This document shows, piece by piece, positions 18,204-27,021 of a stretch of 64,000 nucleotides of DNA. The notes beneath the pieces are model-generated. The model did no database searches, had not been told where the DNA came from, and saw nothing but the letters and a program-made list of their open reading frames with translations. Position 1 is the stretch's first letter, and each line of letters starts with the position of its first letter. Made by a program: the position numbers and the translations under genes. Origin of the DNA: Candidatus Lustribacter telmatis (GTDB lineage: Bacteria > Vulcanimicrobiota > Vulcanimicrobiia > Vulcanimicrobiales > Vulcanimicrobiaceae); NCBI GenBank assembly GCA_003164045.1, contig PLRU01000059.1, positions 6,669 through 70,668 of the forward strand. Direction: 5' to 3'.

Positions 18204-19114
18204 CCCGATTTGAAGCGCGAGCGAGCGAAATCCCCAAAGAGAATCGGCGCGTGTTTCGCCGGGCGGTCCGGACCTTCACACGACGGTAGGCACGATACGA
18301 CGGCATCGCCGTGGACATCTCCGAAGAGAGCGACCGAGTGCCGATCGCGCCCGGTGTCGTTGAACACGCGATGCGGCGTAGATACATAGGTATCGTTGCT
18401 CCACCGCATCAAGCAGTCTCCGATGTTGCACATCAATGCGTCCGCTCGCACTTCGGTTGGGATCCAGTTCCCTTCCCGGGTCCGTAACTCGAGGCCCTGG
18501 TTGTCCTGCGCCAACAGCGTGAGGTTTCCGAAATCGGTATGCGGCCGAATGCCCCAACCATCTCGTCCTTTGGGATGAGGCGGATAGTGCAGCATCCGCA
18601 GATTCACCATGCGGGGAAAGAACGGTTTGAAATAGTCGCTGTCGGCTCCGAGGTCGACCGCAATCGCCTGATGGAGTCGGATGATGAGTTCGGCGCCGCG
18701 GTCGTAGTACTCGGTCAAGCTCTCGCGAAAGCCCGCTAGATCGGGCCAGCGACGCGGCGCAAAGATCGACTTACCGGCGAGCAGATCCGGGTCGTCGGCC
18801 GAGATCTCCGGGCCGATGTCGAACGCTTCGTGCGGTTCGCCATTCTCCCGGTCAAGCCGCGTATAGCCGCAGAAATAGCTTTCTATCGCAACGCGCTCCT
18901 TCGCCTCGAGCGGCATCGCGAAAAAACGTTGGGCTTCGCGGATGACTTCCGCGACGTTCCGTTCGAGGCCGTGGTTTACGATCGAAAAGAATCCTATCGA
19001 TCGTGACGCAGCACCGATCTGACGACCGACGTCTTCGAGATCGGAGCGTTTGCCGGAGCTGAGACCGCCGACGTCGATGGTCGGAACCTGGTGGGCGGAG
19101 ACGAGGACATCCAC
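18194..19114 (-). CDS. Isopenicillin N synthase-like Fe(II)/2OG oxygenase, paralog D
   Basis: VPTIDVGGLS; IGFFSIVNHGLE; PHTDFGNLTLLAQD; STPHRVFN; RHSVALF; GTG start at 19114. Confidence 0.85.
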   Translation of the reverse strand: MDVLVSAHQVPTIDVGGLSSGKRSDLEDVGRQIGAASRSIGFFSIVNHGLERNVAEVIREAQRFFAMPLEAKERVAIESYFCGYTRLDRENGEPHEAFDIGPEISADDPDLLAGKSIFAPRRWPDLAGFRESLTEYYDRGAELIIRLHQAIAVDLGADSDYFKPFFPRMVNLRMLHYPPHPKGRDGWGIRPHTDFGNLTLLAQDNQGLELRTREGNWIPTEVRADALMCNIGDCLMRWSNDTYVSTPHRVFNDTGRDRHSVALFGDVHGDAVVSCLPSCEGPDRPAKHAPILFGDFARSRFKSGYD

Positions 19115-19298
19115 GTGGCTTCCTCCGGGTGAAAGCGCTTCTCGGCGACGCTCTTTTCCGCTACTATAAGCGGCGCGTTGCACGCCGCGCAAGCACTTTC
19201 CGGGATGTTTTTCCGGCGGACAATTGCGGTGCAGCGGAAGCGAAACAACTTGTTCTTTTGGACAATGCTACAACGAGCTTCGCGGGCTATACTAGGGT

Positions 19299-20933
19299 GT
19301 GAACCTCGGTCGTCTGGGTATTGTGCTCGCAGCGCTGCTGCTTACATCGAGTTGCGCGAAAGCGGGACTGTCGGCCGAAACCGGACGCCATCCGTGGACG
19401 CAACCGCATGTACTGCGGATCGTCGACAGCGAAGAACCGGATTCGCTCAACCCGATCGTCGGATACGCGCAGACCGACGTGCACGTCTCGATGTTCTGGG
19501 CCGGATATCTGTTCAATTGGAGCGACGGCAACCGCTTCGTTCCCGAGCTTGCTACGGTTCTTCCGACGCTTGCCAACCACGGGGTGTCGGCAGATGGCAG
19601 AACGATCACCTACCATCTGCGCCGCGGCGTCAAGTGGCAAGACGGCGCGCCGTTCAGTGCTGACGACGTCATCTTTACGTACCGCGCCGTGATGAATCCA
19701 AAGAACGCGGTGCAATCGCGTAGCGGCTACGAGCTGATCACTCGCATCGATAAAATCGACGACGCGACGATCGTCATTCACTTGAAGCGCCCATGGGCGC
19801 CGTTCGTCGCGACGTTCTTCACGATGTCGGCCGAGACGTATCCCGTACTTCCCGCGCACCTGCTCGCTCGCTATCCGGATATCAATCGCATCGCATACAA
19901 CGAGCGGCCGATCGGTACGGGACCCTTCAAGTTCGTGAAATGGGATCATGGCCAACAGATCCGTTTCGTCGCCAATTCAAACTACTGGCGAGGCCGGCCG
20001 AAACTCGATGAAGTCGACTACCAGATCGTCCCGAACGAGAACACGATTCTGACGATGCTCCGGACACATGAGGCGGACCTAGAGTTAGGCGCGTCCCAGT
20101 CGCTGATCGCTTCGTATCAACGCATCGAAGGCGTCCGCGTCGAGCTCACGCCCGACAACCAGTACGTCTTTTACGACTTCAACTTGGCGAATCCGATCTT
20201 AGCCGATCTGCGGGTTCGGCAAGCGCTGGTCTTGGCGACCGATCGGCAAGCCCTAATCGCCAACGTGACGCATGGCGTGCAGATCGCGGGCGAAGGGGAT
20301 CAGGAGCCCTATCTTGGTTGGAGCGATGCGAAGATTCCGTTGACGCCCTACGATCCCGCCCGTGCGCGTGCGATCCTGGATGCCGATGGTTGGCGCGTGG
20401 CAGCCGACGGCATCCGCAGGAAGAACGGCCGACGCCTTGCGCTGACGATGGCCTATCAGACCGGGACCGTCGCCGCAGCCAGCAGCGTGCTCCTCACGCA
20501 GCGGTGGTGGTACGAAATCGGCGTCGATCTCATGATCAAGGACTATCTGGCGCCGGTCTTCGGCGGCAGCTACAATGCTGGCGGCATCCTGTTAACGGGT
20601 AAGTGGGACGTGGCCCTGACCCGCTGGTATAACGGCGTCGATCCGGACGACTCGATCCTCTATCGCTGCGATCAATTTCCGCCGCAGGGCTGGAACATTT
20701 CGCGTTTCTGCGATCCGCGTGTGGAAGCTGCCGAAGACGAGGCGATCGCTTCGAACGACGTCCGAACCCGAGCGCGGGCCTACGGCACGATCGCGTCGCT
20801 CCTGGTAGCCGAACGTCCGTTCGAGACGTTATGGTTCGTGCGGAACGTGAACGTTTACAACAGCGATTTGAAGAATTTTCGCCCCGCTCATGCAGTCACG
20901 GAAATCTGGAATCCCTGGCAGCTTGATATCTAA
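19299..20933 (+). CDS. ABC transporter substrate-binding protein, family 5 (peptide/DppA-OppA type)
   Basis: Lipoprotein-like N-term LLLTSSCAK; VDSEEPDSLNPIVGYAQTD, TYHLRRGVKWQDGAPFSADDVIFTYRAVMNP, GTGPFKFVKWDHGQQIRFVANSNYWRG. Confidence 0.9.
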   Translation: MNLGRLGIVLAALLLTSSCAKAGLSAETGRHPWTQPHVLRIVDSEEPDSLNPIVGYAQTDVHVSMFWAGYLFNWSDGNRFVPELATVLPTLANHGVSADGRTITYHLRRGVKWQDGAPFSADDVIFTYRAVMNPKNAVQSRSGYELITRIDKIDDATIVIHLKRPWAPFVATFFTMSAETYPVLPAHLLARYPDINRIAYNERPIGTGPFKFVKWDHGQQIRFVANSNYWRGRPKLDEVDYQIVPNENTILTMLRTHEADLELGASQSLIASYQRIEGVRVELTPDNQYVFYDFNLANPILADLRVRQALVLATDRQALIANVTHGVQIAGEGDQEPYLGWSDAKIPLTPYDPARARAILDADGWRVAADGIRRKNGRRLALTMAYQTGTVAAASSVLLTQRWWYEIGVDLMIKDYLAPVFGGSYNAGGILLTGKWDVALTRWYNGVDPDDSILYRCDQFPPQGWNISRFCDPRVEAAEDEAIASNDVRTRARAYGTIASLLVAERPFETLWFVRNVNVYNSDLKNFRPAHAVTEIWNPWQLDI

Positions 20934-20941
20934 TCCGCCGC

Positions 20942-21370
20942 CTAGCGTTCGTTAAGGAGAAAACGCGCCTGCGGGCCCTTGCCGTCGCTCGCCTGGGCGA
21001 CGACGACGACATCTTCCGGCGTCACCGTCCAAATCGTCAGCTTGATCGTGGCCTTGCCTTTGACACTGGCAACATCGTAGGCACTCGTGTCGACGCGCGC
21101 CACCGTATCCGGCTGGTCGGAGGCGGGGAACTCGCAGCCCTTGGTGATGCAGCGAAAGCGGATCTTGGTCTTGGCCGGGACGACGTCCACCACCAGCGCT
21201 TTGTCGAACTTCGTTTCATAGCGGTCCGCGCGGGCCGCAACCCACGCGCGTGCCGTCTGCGGCGTTCCGGAGCGGATCGTGAGCCGCACGAGTTCGCTCG
21301 CCGGCGCCGCCGTAAGCGAGCAGCCGGTGATGACGGCAGCGGCGAAGCACATCCGCGCATGAACGTTCAC
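20942..21370 (-). CDS. Putative small lipoprotein of unknown function
   Basis: MCFAAAVITGC lipobox-like signal; GTG 21370 or ATG 21352 start; the overlapping 20942..22045 ORF is an out-of-register fusion. Confidence 0.5.
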   Translation of the reverse strand: MNVHARMCFAAAVITGCSLTAAPASELVRLTIRSGTPQTARAWVAARADRYETKFDKALVVDVVPAKTKIRFRCITKGCEFPASDQPDTVARVDTSAYDVASVKGKATIKLTIWTVTPEDVVVVAQASDGKGPQARFLLNER

Positions 21371-21407
21371 TCGCAACGAAGTTGCACGCCGCCGGAGCCG
21401 CCCCCCG

Positions 21408-22064
21408 CTAATCCGGCTCGGACAGCCAAGCTCGAAAGATGTCATACTCTCGGGCAAGCGCGGACTGCGCCGCGACGCCGTCGTGGAGCTTACACGCGTG
21501 CAGCAACTGTTTGTGCACGGCCACCGTGCGCTGCAGGAAGTCGCTGAGGTGAGCGCCGCCCGGTTCATCGTAGCGCAGGCGCCATTTATTGACGGTCTCC
21601 AGCATGCGCGGGCGTCCGGCCGGGGCCAGGAGCAGTGTGTGAAAATGCAGGTGTAAACCGCGTACGTCATCACCCCGGCGCGCGCGGCCGATGGCTTCGA
21701 GCGTTTCGCTCGCGCGGCGAACGTCGTCGAGCGATTGTCGAGGAAGCGCATGATCGAGCAATCGCGATTCGATGCATTCGCGCATTTCGACGATCTCGAG
21801 CAAGTCCGACGACGGCAGCGCGAGTGCGACCGTTGCGCCCTTGTTCGGAAGATAGACGATATAGCCGTCGGCTTCGAGCGTGCGCAGCGCTTCACGTACG
21901 GGAATCCGGCTAAGGCCGAATTGAGCGGCGAGTTCCGCTTGAACGAGCGTGCTGCCGGGCGGCAGTTCACCGCACTCGATCTGCGAGCGCAGAACATCGG
22001 CGATCTGATTCGCCGTGCCTTTGATGACCGGGTGCCGCTTTGCACCCGTGCTTGACGGCGTCAC
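21408..22064 (-). CDS. GntR family transcriptional regulator (FCD subfamily)
   Basis: NQIADVLRSQIECGELPPGSTLVQAELAAQFGLSRIPVREALRTLEADGYIVYLPNKGATVA; GTG 22064 is a more likely start than TTG 22100. Confidence 0.85.
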   Translation of the reverse strand: MTPSSTGAKRHPVIKGTANQIADVLRSQIECGELPPGSTLVQAELAAQFGLSRIPVREALRTLEADGYIVYLPNKGATVALALPSSDLLEIVEMRECIESRLLDHALPRQSLDDVRRASETLEAIGRARRGDDVRGLHLHFHTLLLAPAGRPRMLETVNKWRLRYDEPGGAHLSDFLQRTVAVHKQLLHACKLHDGVAAQSALAREYDIFRAWLSEPD

Positions 22065-22072
22065 CGCTTGAT

Positions 22073-22080
22073 TGTATACA
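22073..22080. promoter_or_regulatory. Palindrome TGTATACA: candidate shared -10 element and/or GntR operator
   Basis: Perfect 8-bp palindrome; reads TATACA 7-8 nt before the start codons on both strands. Confidence 0.5.
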
Positions 22081-22087
22081 TGTTTAC

Positions 22088-22981
22088 ATGACACGGTCAA
22101 TATGTCTGATGACGATTGCGGCGCTCGTGGCCTTCACTGCGGCCGGCGCAGGAGCTACCGACCGCGCTCCGCTGCCCATCGCCCATATTGCGTATCAACC
22201 GCGCGAACGGCTAATGGCGGTTTCCGTCCACATCACCGGGTATGAATCGCGCGCGCTTACGTTCGTCGTCGACACGGGTGCGCGGCACACCGTGATCGAT
22301 CGGGCGGTTGCGCACGCGCTGCGCGTGCGCGTCATTTCGGCCGACCGCATGGCCGGCGCCGGCAAAGGCACCGTGACAATGCAACATGCGGTTCCGCTAA
22401 CGTTCACGATCGGCAATGCGCGGCTCACCGTCACCGACCCGTGGATTCTCGATCTGAATCATCCGGAAATGGCCGGGCATCTCGACGGACTTCTCGGGGC
22501 GGACTTTTTCGCGAAGTACATCGTACGGATTGATCCGGTCGCACGGACGCTGGAGGTCTATCTTCCGGAAACAATTATCGACGATCGCGCAGGATCGGCA
22601 ATACCGCTCTACGATATCGACAACCGGCTCTTCGTCGATGCGAAACTCACCGTCGGCTCGACGATTCAAACCCATCGGGTACGCATCGATACGGGATCGG
22701 GCGATGCTCTCTCCGACGACATCGTCCGTTTGGCAAAATATCAAGTGCGGGCACGTCAGGGCGTCGGCCTTGGGCAATCGTACGTCGATGTGTCGGGACT
22801 GATCGATCGCGTGCAGCTCGGGCCGTACGAAATTTTCCGCTCCTGGGGCGCGTCGAACAGCCGCCCCGCGATGGGCATGGAATTACTGCGCCGGTTCACG
22901 TGCACCGTCGATGTGCCGCACGGCCTCTTACGCCTTCGCCCGAATGCTCGCTACCGCGATTCCGTGCCCGCCCCCCGATGA
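22088..22981 (+). CDS. Exported retropepsin-like aspartic protease
   Basis: Two aspartyl motifs FVVDTGARHTVID and RIDTGSGDALSD; signal peptide; ATG 22088. Confidence 0.75.
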   Translation: MTRSICLMTIAALVAFTAAGAGATDRAPLPIAHIAYQPRERLMAVSVHITGYESRALTFVVDTGARHTVIDRAVAHALRVRVISADRMAGAGKGTVTMQHAVPLTFTIGNARLTVTDPWILDLNHPEMAGHLDGLLGADFFAKYIVRIDPVARTLEVYLPETIIDDRAGSAIPLYDIDNRLFVDAKLTVGSTIQTHRVRIDTGSGDALSDDIVRLAKYQVRARQGVGLGQSYVDVSGLIDRVQLGPYEIFRSWGASNSRPAMGMELLRRFTCTVDVPHGLLRLRPNARYRDSVPAPR

Positions 22982-23469
22982 GCACCTTCACCGAACGTGA
23001 CGCTACGCCTGACGATGCCGCTTGGATCGTGGCGCTCCATGCCGCCCCGCACGCGCGCCCGTTCTTGCAGCAGCCCACGGAGCAGGGGGTCCGAGCATCA
23101 CTGGGCCGCGAGAACTACGCCGAGCGCATCGTGCTCGACGACGCGGGCGAGCGGGTGGCGCTGTGGCGGGCAAGCCTCGACGAGGCGTGGATTGCGGAGC
23201 TGCGCACGCTCGCTGTCGCGTTGCCCGGCAAAGGTGCCGGAACGTGGGCATTGCGGCGTGCGCTCGCGTGGGCGTTCGGCGAGCGCGGCGTCCATCGCGT
23301 TTTCTTGTACGTGACCGCAGCCAATGCGCGCGCGCGGGCGTTGTACGAACGGTACGGACTGACGTTGGAAGGCACGGAGCGAGACGGCTTCCGGTCCCCG
23401 GACGGCACGTTCGAAGACCTCTGTCATTACGGCATACTCGAAGACGAGTGGAGAGACACACGACGATGA
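22978..23469 (+). CDS. GNAT family N-acetyltransferase
   Basis: LPGKGAGTWALRRALAWAFGERGVHRVFLYVTAANARARALYERYGLTLEGTERDGF. Confidence 0.8.
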   Translation: MSTFTERDATPDDAAWIVALHAAPHARPFLQQPTEQGVRASLGRENYAERIVLDDAGERVALWRASLDEAWIAELRTLAVALPGKGAGTWALRRALAWAFGERGVHRVFLYVTAANARARALYERYGLTLEGTERDGFRSPDGTFEDLCHYGILEDEWRDTRR

Positions 23470-24338
23470 GCACCCCATCCACCAGCGCCGCCGCGGCGGC
23501 CGGCACCCTGACCATCGGGGGCGATCTTACCGTGAACCGGATGGGCTTCGGTGCGATGCGCATCACCGGCACGGGCATCTGGGGTCCGCCTGCCGATCGT
23601 GACGTTGCGAAGAACGTGCTGCGCCATGCGGTCGCGAGCGGCGTGAACTTCATCGACACTGCCGATTCGTACGGACCGGACGTGAGCGAAGAGCTGATCG
23701 GCGAAGCGCTCGCGCCCTATGCGGCGGGACTCGTCATTGCGACGAAGGGCGGCCTCACGCGGTCGGGTCCGAACGAATGGGACAACGATGCCCGGCCCGT
23801 GCATTTGAAGCAGGCGCTCGAAGGCAGCTTGAAACGCCTGCGCCTCGATTGCATCGATCTCTATCAGTTGCACCGGCACGATCCGAAGGTGCCGTATGCG
23901 GAATCGGTCGGCGCGCTGGCCGAGATGCAGCGCGCCGGGAAGATCCGTCACATCGGCGTCTCGAACGTCAGTCTCGAGCAGTTGGCGCAAGCGCGCACCA
24001 TCGTCACCGTCGTCTCCGTGCAGAACCGCTACAACTACGAAGACCGCTCGTCTGAAGACGTGCTCGACGTGTGCACCAAGGACGGACTCGCGTTTCTCCC
24101 CTGGGCACCCGTCGGCGGCCCGAATCCGATGAACGTGCAACGGCTCGAGAAACTCGCTCGCGATCATAGCGCGACGCCGCTGCAAATCGCGCTTGCGTGG
24201 CTGCTCAAACGCTCGCCCGCGATGCTGCCGATTCCGGGTACCGGCTCGATCGCGCATCTCGATGAAAATATTGCCGCCGCGGCGCTCCACCTCAGCGACG
24301 AGGAATTCCATCTGCTAGGCGACGCGCATGCTGTTTGA
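23466..24338 (+). CDS. Aldo/keto reductase
   Basis: GVNFIDTADSYGPDVSEELIGEAL, ATKGGLTRSG, DLYQLHRHDPKVPYAES, IGVSNVSLEQL; ATG 23466. Confidence 0.9.
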   Translation: MSTPSTSAAAAAGTLTIGGDLTVNRMGFGAMRITGTGIWGPPADRDVAKNVLRHAVASGVNFIDTADSYGPDVSEELIGEALAPYAAGLVIATKGGLTRSGPNEWDNDARPVHLKQALEGSLKRLRLDCIDLYQLHRHDPKVPYAESVGALAEMQRAGKIRHIGVSNVSLEQLAQARTIVTVVSVQNRYNYEDRSSEDVLDVCTKDGLAFLPWAPVGGPNPMNVQRLEKLARDHSATPLQIALAWLLKRSPAMLPIPGTGSIAHLDENIAAAALHLSDEEFHLLGDAHAV

Positions 24339-25404
24339 TCCGTTCGACCTGGGTCCGCTGCACCTCAAAAACCGGATGGTGATGTCGCCGATGACGCGCA
24401 GCCGCGCGCTCGAAGCCAATACACCTAACGAGCTCATGGCGGAGTACTACGCGCAGCGTGCGTCGGCCGGTCTGATCGTCACCGAAGGGACGTCGCCATC
24501 GCCCAACGGGATCGGCTATCCGCGTATCCCCGGCCTCTACAACCAAGAACAAGTACGCGGCTGGAAAGGCGTCACCGATGCGGTCCACGCGCTGGGCGGT
24601 ACGATCTTCGTGCAGTTCATGCATACCGGACGCGTCGGCCAGATCGCGAACCTGCCCGCCGGCGCGGAAGTCGTAGCACCAAGCGCCGAACTCTTGGCCG
24701 GCGAGATGTATACCGACGCGAACGGCATGCAGCCCTACACGCCGGCGCGCATGATGACCGGGCGCGATATCGAAGCGGCGATCGCCGAGCACGTGCATGC
24801 AGCCCGTTTGGCGCGCGAAGCGGGCTTCGACGGGGTTGAATTGCACGGAGCGAACGGGTATTTGATCGAGCAGTTCCTGAACGCAAACGTGAATCACCGC
24901 GACGACGCGTACGGCGGCAGCAGCGAGCGTCGCAATCGTTTCGCGCTCGACGTCGCCCGCGCTACGGCCGACGCCATCGGCGCCGATCGCGTCGGCATCC
25001 GGCTCTCGCCGTACGGCGTCTTCAACGGCACCGGTCACTACCCCGAACAAGATGCGCAATATCTCGCGCTCGCCCGGGAACTCTCGAACATCGGCCTGCT
25101 GTACATGCACGTGCTCGATCACTCGGCCATGGGCGCGCCGCCCGTTCCAGCGGAGTTCAAGCTCCAAATGCGCGAGACGTTTACCGGCGCGTTCGTGCTC
25201 GCCGGCGGTTTCGAACTCGAGACCGCGGAGGCCGCGTTGCGCGAGAAGCGCGCCGACCTCATCGCGTTCGGACGACCGTTCCTCGCCAATCCCGATCTTG
25301 TAGCGCGGCTGCGTTCGGGGGAGCCGCTCAATGCGCCGGATATGGCGACGTTCTACACGCCCGGCCCGAAAGGTTACACCGACTACCCGACGATCGCGGC
25401 CTAG
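24328..25404 (+). CDS. Old yellow enzyme family alkene reductase
   Basis: LFDPFDLGPLHLKNRMVMSPMTRSRA, VHALGGTIFVQFMHTGRV, GFDGVELHGANGYLIEQFLN, GGSSERRNRF. Confidence 0.9.
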   Translation: MLFDPFDLGPLHLKNRMVMSPMTRSRALEANTPNELMAEYYAQRASAGLIVTEGTSPSPNGIGYPRIPGLYNQEQVRGWKGVTDAVHALGGTIFVQFMHTGRVGQIANLPAGAEVVAPSAELLAGEMYTDANGMQPYTPARMMTGRDIEAAIAEHVHAARLAREAGFDGVELHGANGYLIEQFLNANVNHRDDAYGGSSERRNRFALDVARATADAIGADRVGIRLSPYGVFNGTGHYPEQDAQYLALARELSNIGLLYMHVLDHSAMGAPPVPAEFKLQMRETFTGAFVLAGGFELETAEAALREKRADLIAFGRPFLANPDLVARLRSGEPLNAPDMATFYTPGPKGYTDYPTIAA

Positions 25405-25964
25405 TGGCAGAACCGGCGCGCTGCGGCTGGGCGCTCGGCTCGCCGGCAATGACCGTCTATCACGACAAGGAGTGGGGCGTACCCGTGCACGACGACGCGG
25501 TGCTCTTCGAGTTCATCACGCTCGAAGGCGCGCAAGCCGGCTTGAGTTGGCAAACCGTGTTGAACAAGCGGGAACGTTATCGCACGGTGTTTGCCGGCTT
25601 CGATCCCGCACGCGTGGCGCGCTTCACGCCCAAGAAGATCGAGACGATCCTCGCCGACGCGGGCGTTATCCGGCATCGCGGCAAGATCGAATCGACCGTC
25701 TCGAACGCGCGGGCGATTCTGGCCATCGCCAAAGAGTTCGGTTCGTTCGATGCGTACCTGTGGAGCTTCATCGGCGGCAAGCCGCTGGTGGAACGGCCGA
25801 AGACGATGGCACAGGTTCCGGCTTCGACCCCGCTCGCCGAAGCGCTCAGCAAAGATTTGCGCAAACGCGGGCTGCGCTTCGTCGGTCCGACGATCGTCTA
25901 TTCGTTCATGCAAGCGGTCGGGCTCGTAAACGATCACCTAACAAGCTGTTTTCGCGCGCGCTAG
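25404..25964 (+). CDS. tag: DNA-3-methyladenine glycosylase I
   Basis: RCGWALGSPAMTVYHDKEWGVPVHDDAVLFEFITLEGAQAGLSWQTVLNKRERYR, FVGPTIVYSFMQAVGLVNDH. Confidence 0.9.
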   Translation: MAEPARCGWALGSPAMTVYHDKEWGVPVHDDAVLFEFITLEGAQAGLSWQTVLNKRERYRTVFAGFDPARVARFTPKKIETILADAGVIRHRGKIESTVSNARAILAIAKEFGSFDAYLWSFIGGKPLVERPKTMAQVPASTPLAEALSKDLRKRGLRFVGPTIVYSFMQAVGLVNDHLTSCFRAR

Positions 25965-26000
25965 CCAGGAGTTCAGCTTCCCCCGGTCCTATGGGACGGC

Positions 26001-27017
26001 ATGGCACGCGTCTGTACGGTAATCGCCGCATCGCACTCCCCGTTTTTGTTCACACCCTCGGAACAATGGGAACCGGGCCGAGCGACGCGACTCGCGCGCG
26101 GCGGGCTCTCGCCCGAGACGACGGTCGATACGGTGGCTGAGAACGCCGTGAAGGAAGCGCGCATCAAAGCCGCGTTCGGCGTGTTACGCGAACGCCTGAC
26201 CGCTTCCAAGCCCGACGTCTTGCTGATTTTCGGCGACGATCAGCTCGAGCAATTCGACTTCAAAAATTTTCCCGCGCTCTCGCTGTTTACCGGCGAATCG
26301 TATTCCGGCTACAAGATTTCACGGTGGGTCGGTTTACCGGTTGGTCCCAAGCGCCCGGAACGCGAGAAGACGCCCGAGAACTGGGTAACGGTGCAAAGCC
26401 ATCCCAAATTTTCGCACGCGCTCATGCGCGAGTTGATGGTCGACGGCTTCGATCTCGCGTTCACCAATGAACTGCCCGATCCCGACGAGGGGATGGGCCA
26501 TGCGTTCATGCGGCCGTCGTACTACATCGATCCCGAATACAAGATTCCGAGCGTGCCGTTTTTCGTGAACTGCTACTACGGTCCGCAGCCGACGGCAAAA
26601 CGCTGTTATCAACTCGGCCGCGCGGTGCGGGCGGCGATCGAACGGATTCCGCTCGACCTCAACGTCGCGGTGATCGGTTCGGGCGGCTTGTGGCATCTGC
26701 CGAATTATCCGAATTCGTGGCTGGACGAAACGTTCGATGCCAACATCCTTGCGGGCATTAAAGCCGGCGATGCGCGCAAGACGGCGGAGTATTTCGACAG
26801 CGTCGTGCCGCCGTTCGATCCGGCGAATAAAGCCAGCGTCAACCTCGCCAGCGGCGGGACCGGCATGGTGCTCGGTTACGGCGGCGGCACGGGTGAAACG
26901 CGCAACTGGATCGTTGCTAGCGCCGTCGCCGACGGCAAACCCGGCACGGTCGTCGATTACATTCCCGTGTATGCATCGCCCATCGGCGCGGGCTTCGCGT
27001 ACTGGGATAATCCGTGA
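26001..27017 (+). CDS. LigB-type (class III) extradiol dioxygenase family protein
   Basis: MARVCTVIAASHSPF, DVLLIFGDDQLEQF, GGLWHLPN and C-terminal YASPIGAGFAYW. Confidence 0.75.
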   Translation: MARVCTVIAASHSPFLFTPSEQWEPGRATRLARGGLSPETTVDTVAENAVKEARIKAAFGVLRERLTASKPDVLLIFGDDQLEQFDFKNFPALSLFTGESYSGYKISRWVGLPVGPKRPEREKTPENWVTVQSHPKFSHALMRELMVDGFDLAFTNELPDPDEGMGHAFMRPSYYIDPEYKIPSVPFFVNCYYGPQPTAKRCYQLGRAVRAAIERIPLDLNVAVIGSGGLWHLPNYPNSWLDETFDANILAGIKAGDARKTAEYFDSVVPPFDPANKASVNLASGGTGMVLGYGGGTGETRNWIVASAVADGKPGTVVDYIPVYASPIGAGFAYWDNP

Positions 27018-27021
27018 TCGT

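Noticed and set aside
20942-22045. 367-aa minus ORF
   Set aside because: Fuses the genuine small lipoprotein frame with an out-of-frame reading of the GntR gene; only the 20942-21370 part is supported
23427-24311. 294-aa minus ORF opposite the aldo/keto reductase
   Set aside because: Antisense shadow ORF; no motif
24292-25449. 385-aa minus ORF opposite the alkene reductase
   Set aside because: Antisense shadow of an OYE gene; low-complexity Arg/His/Val pattern
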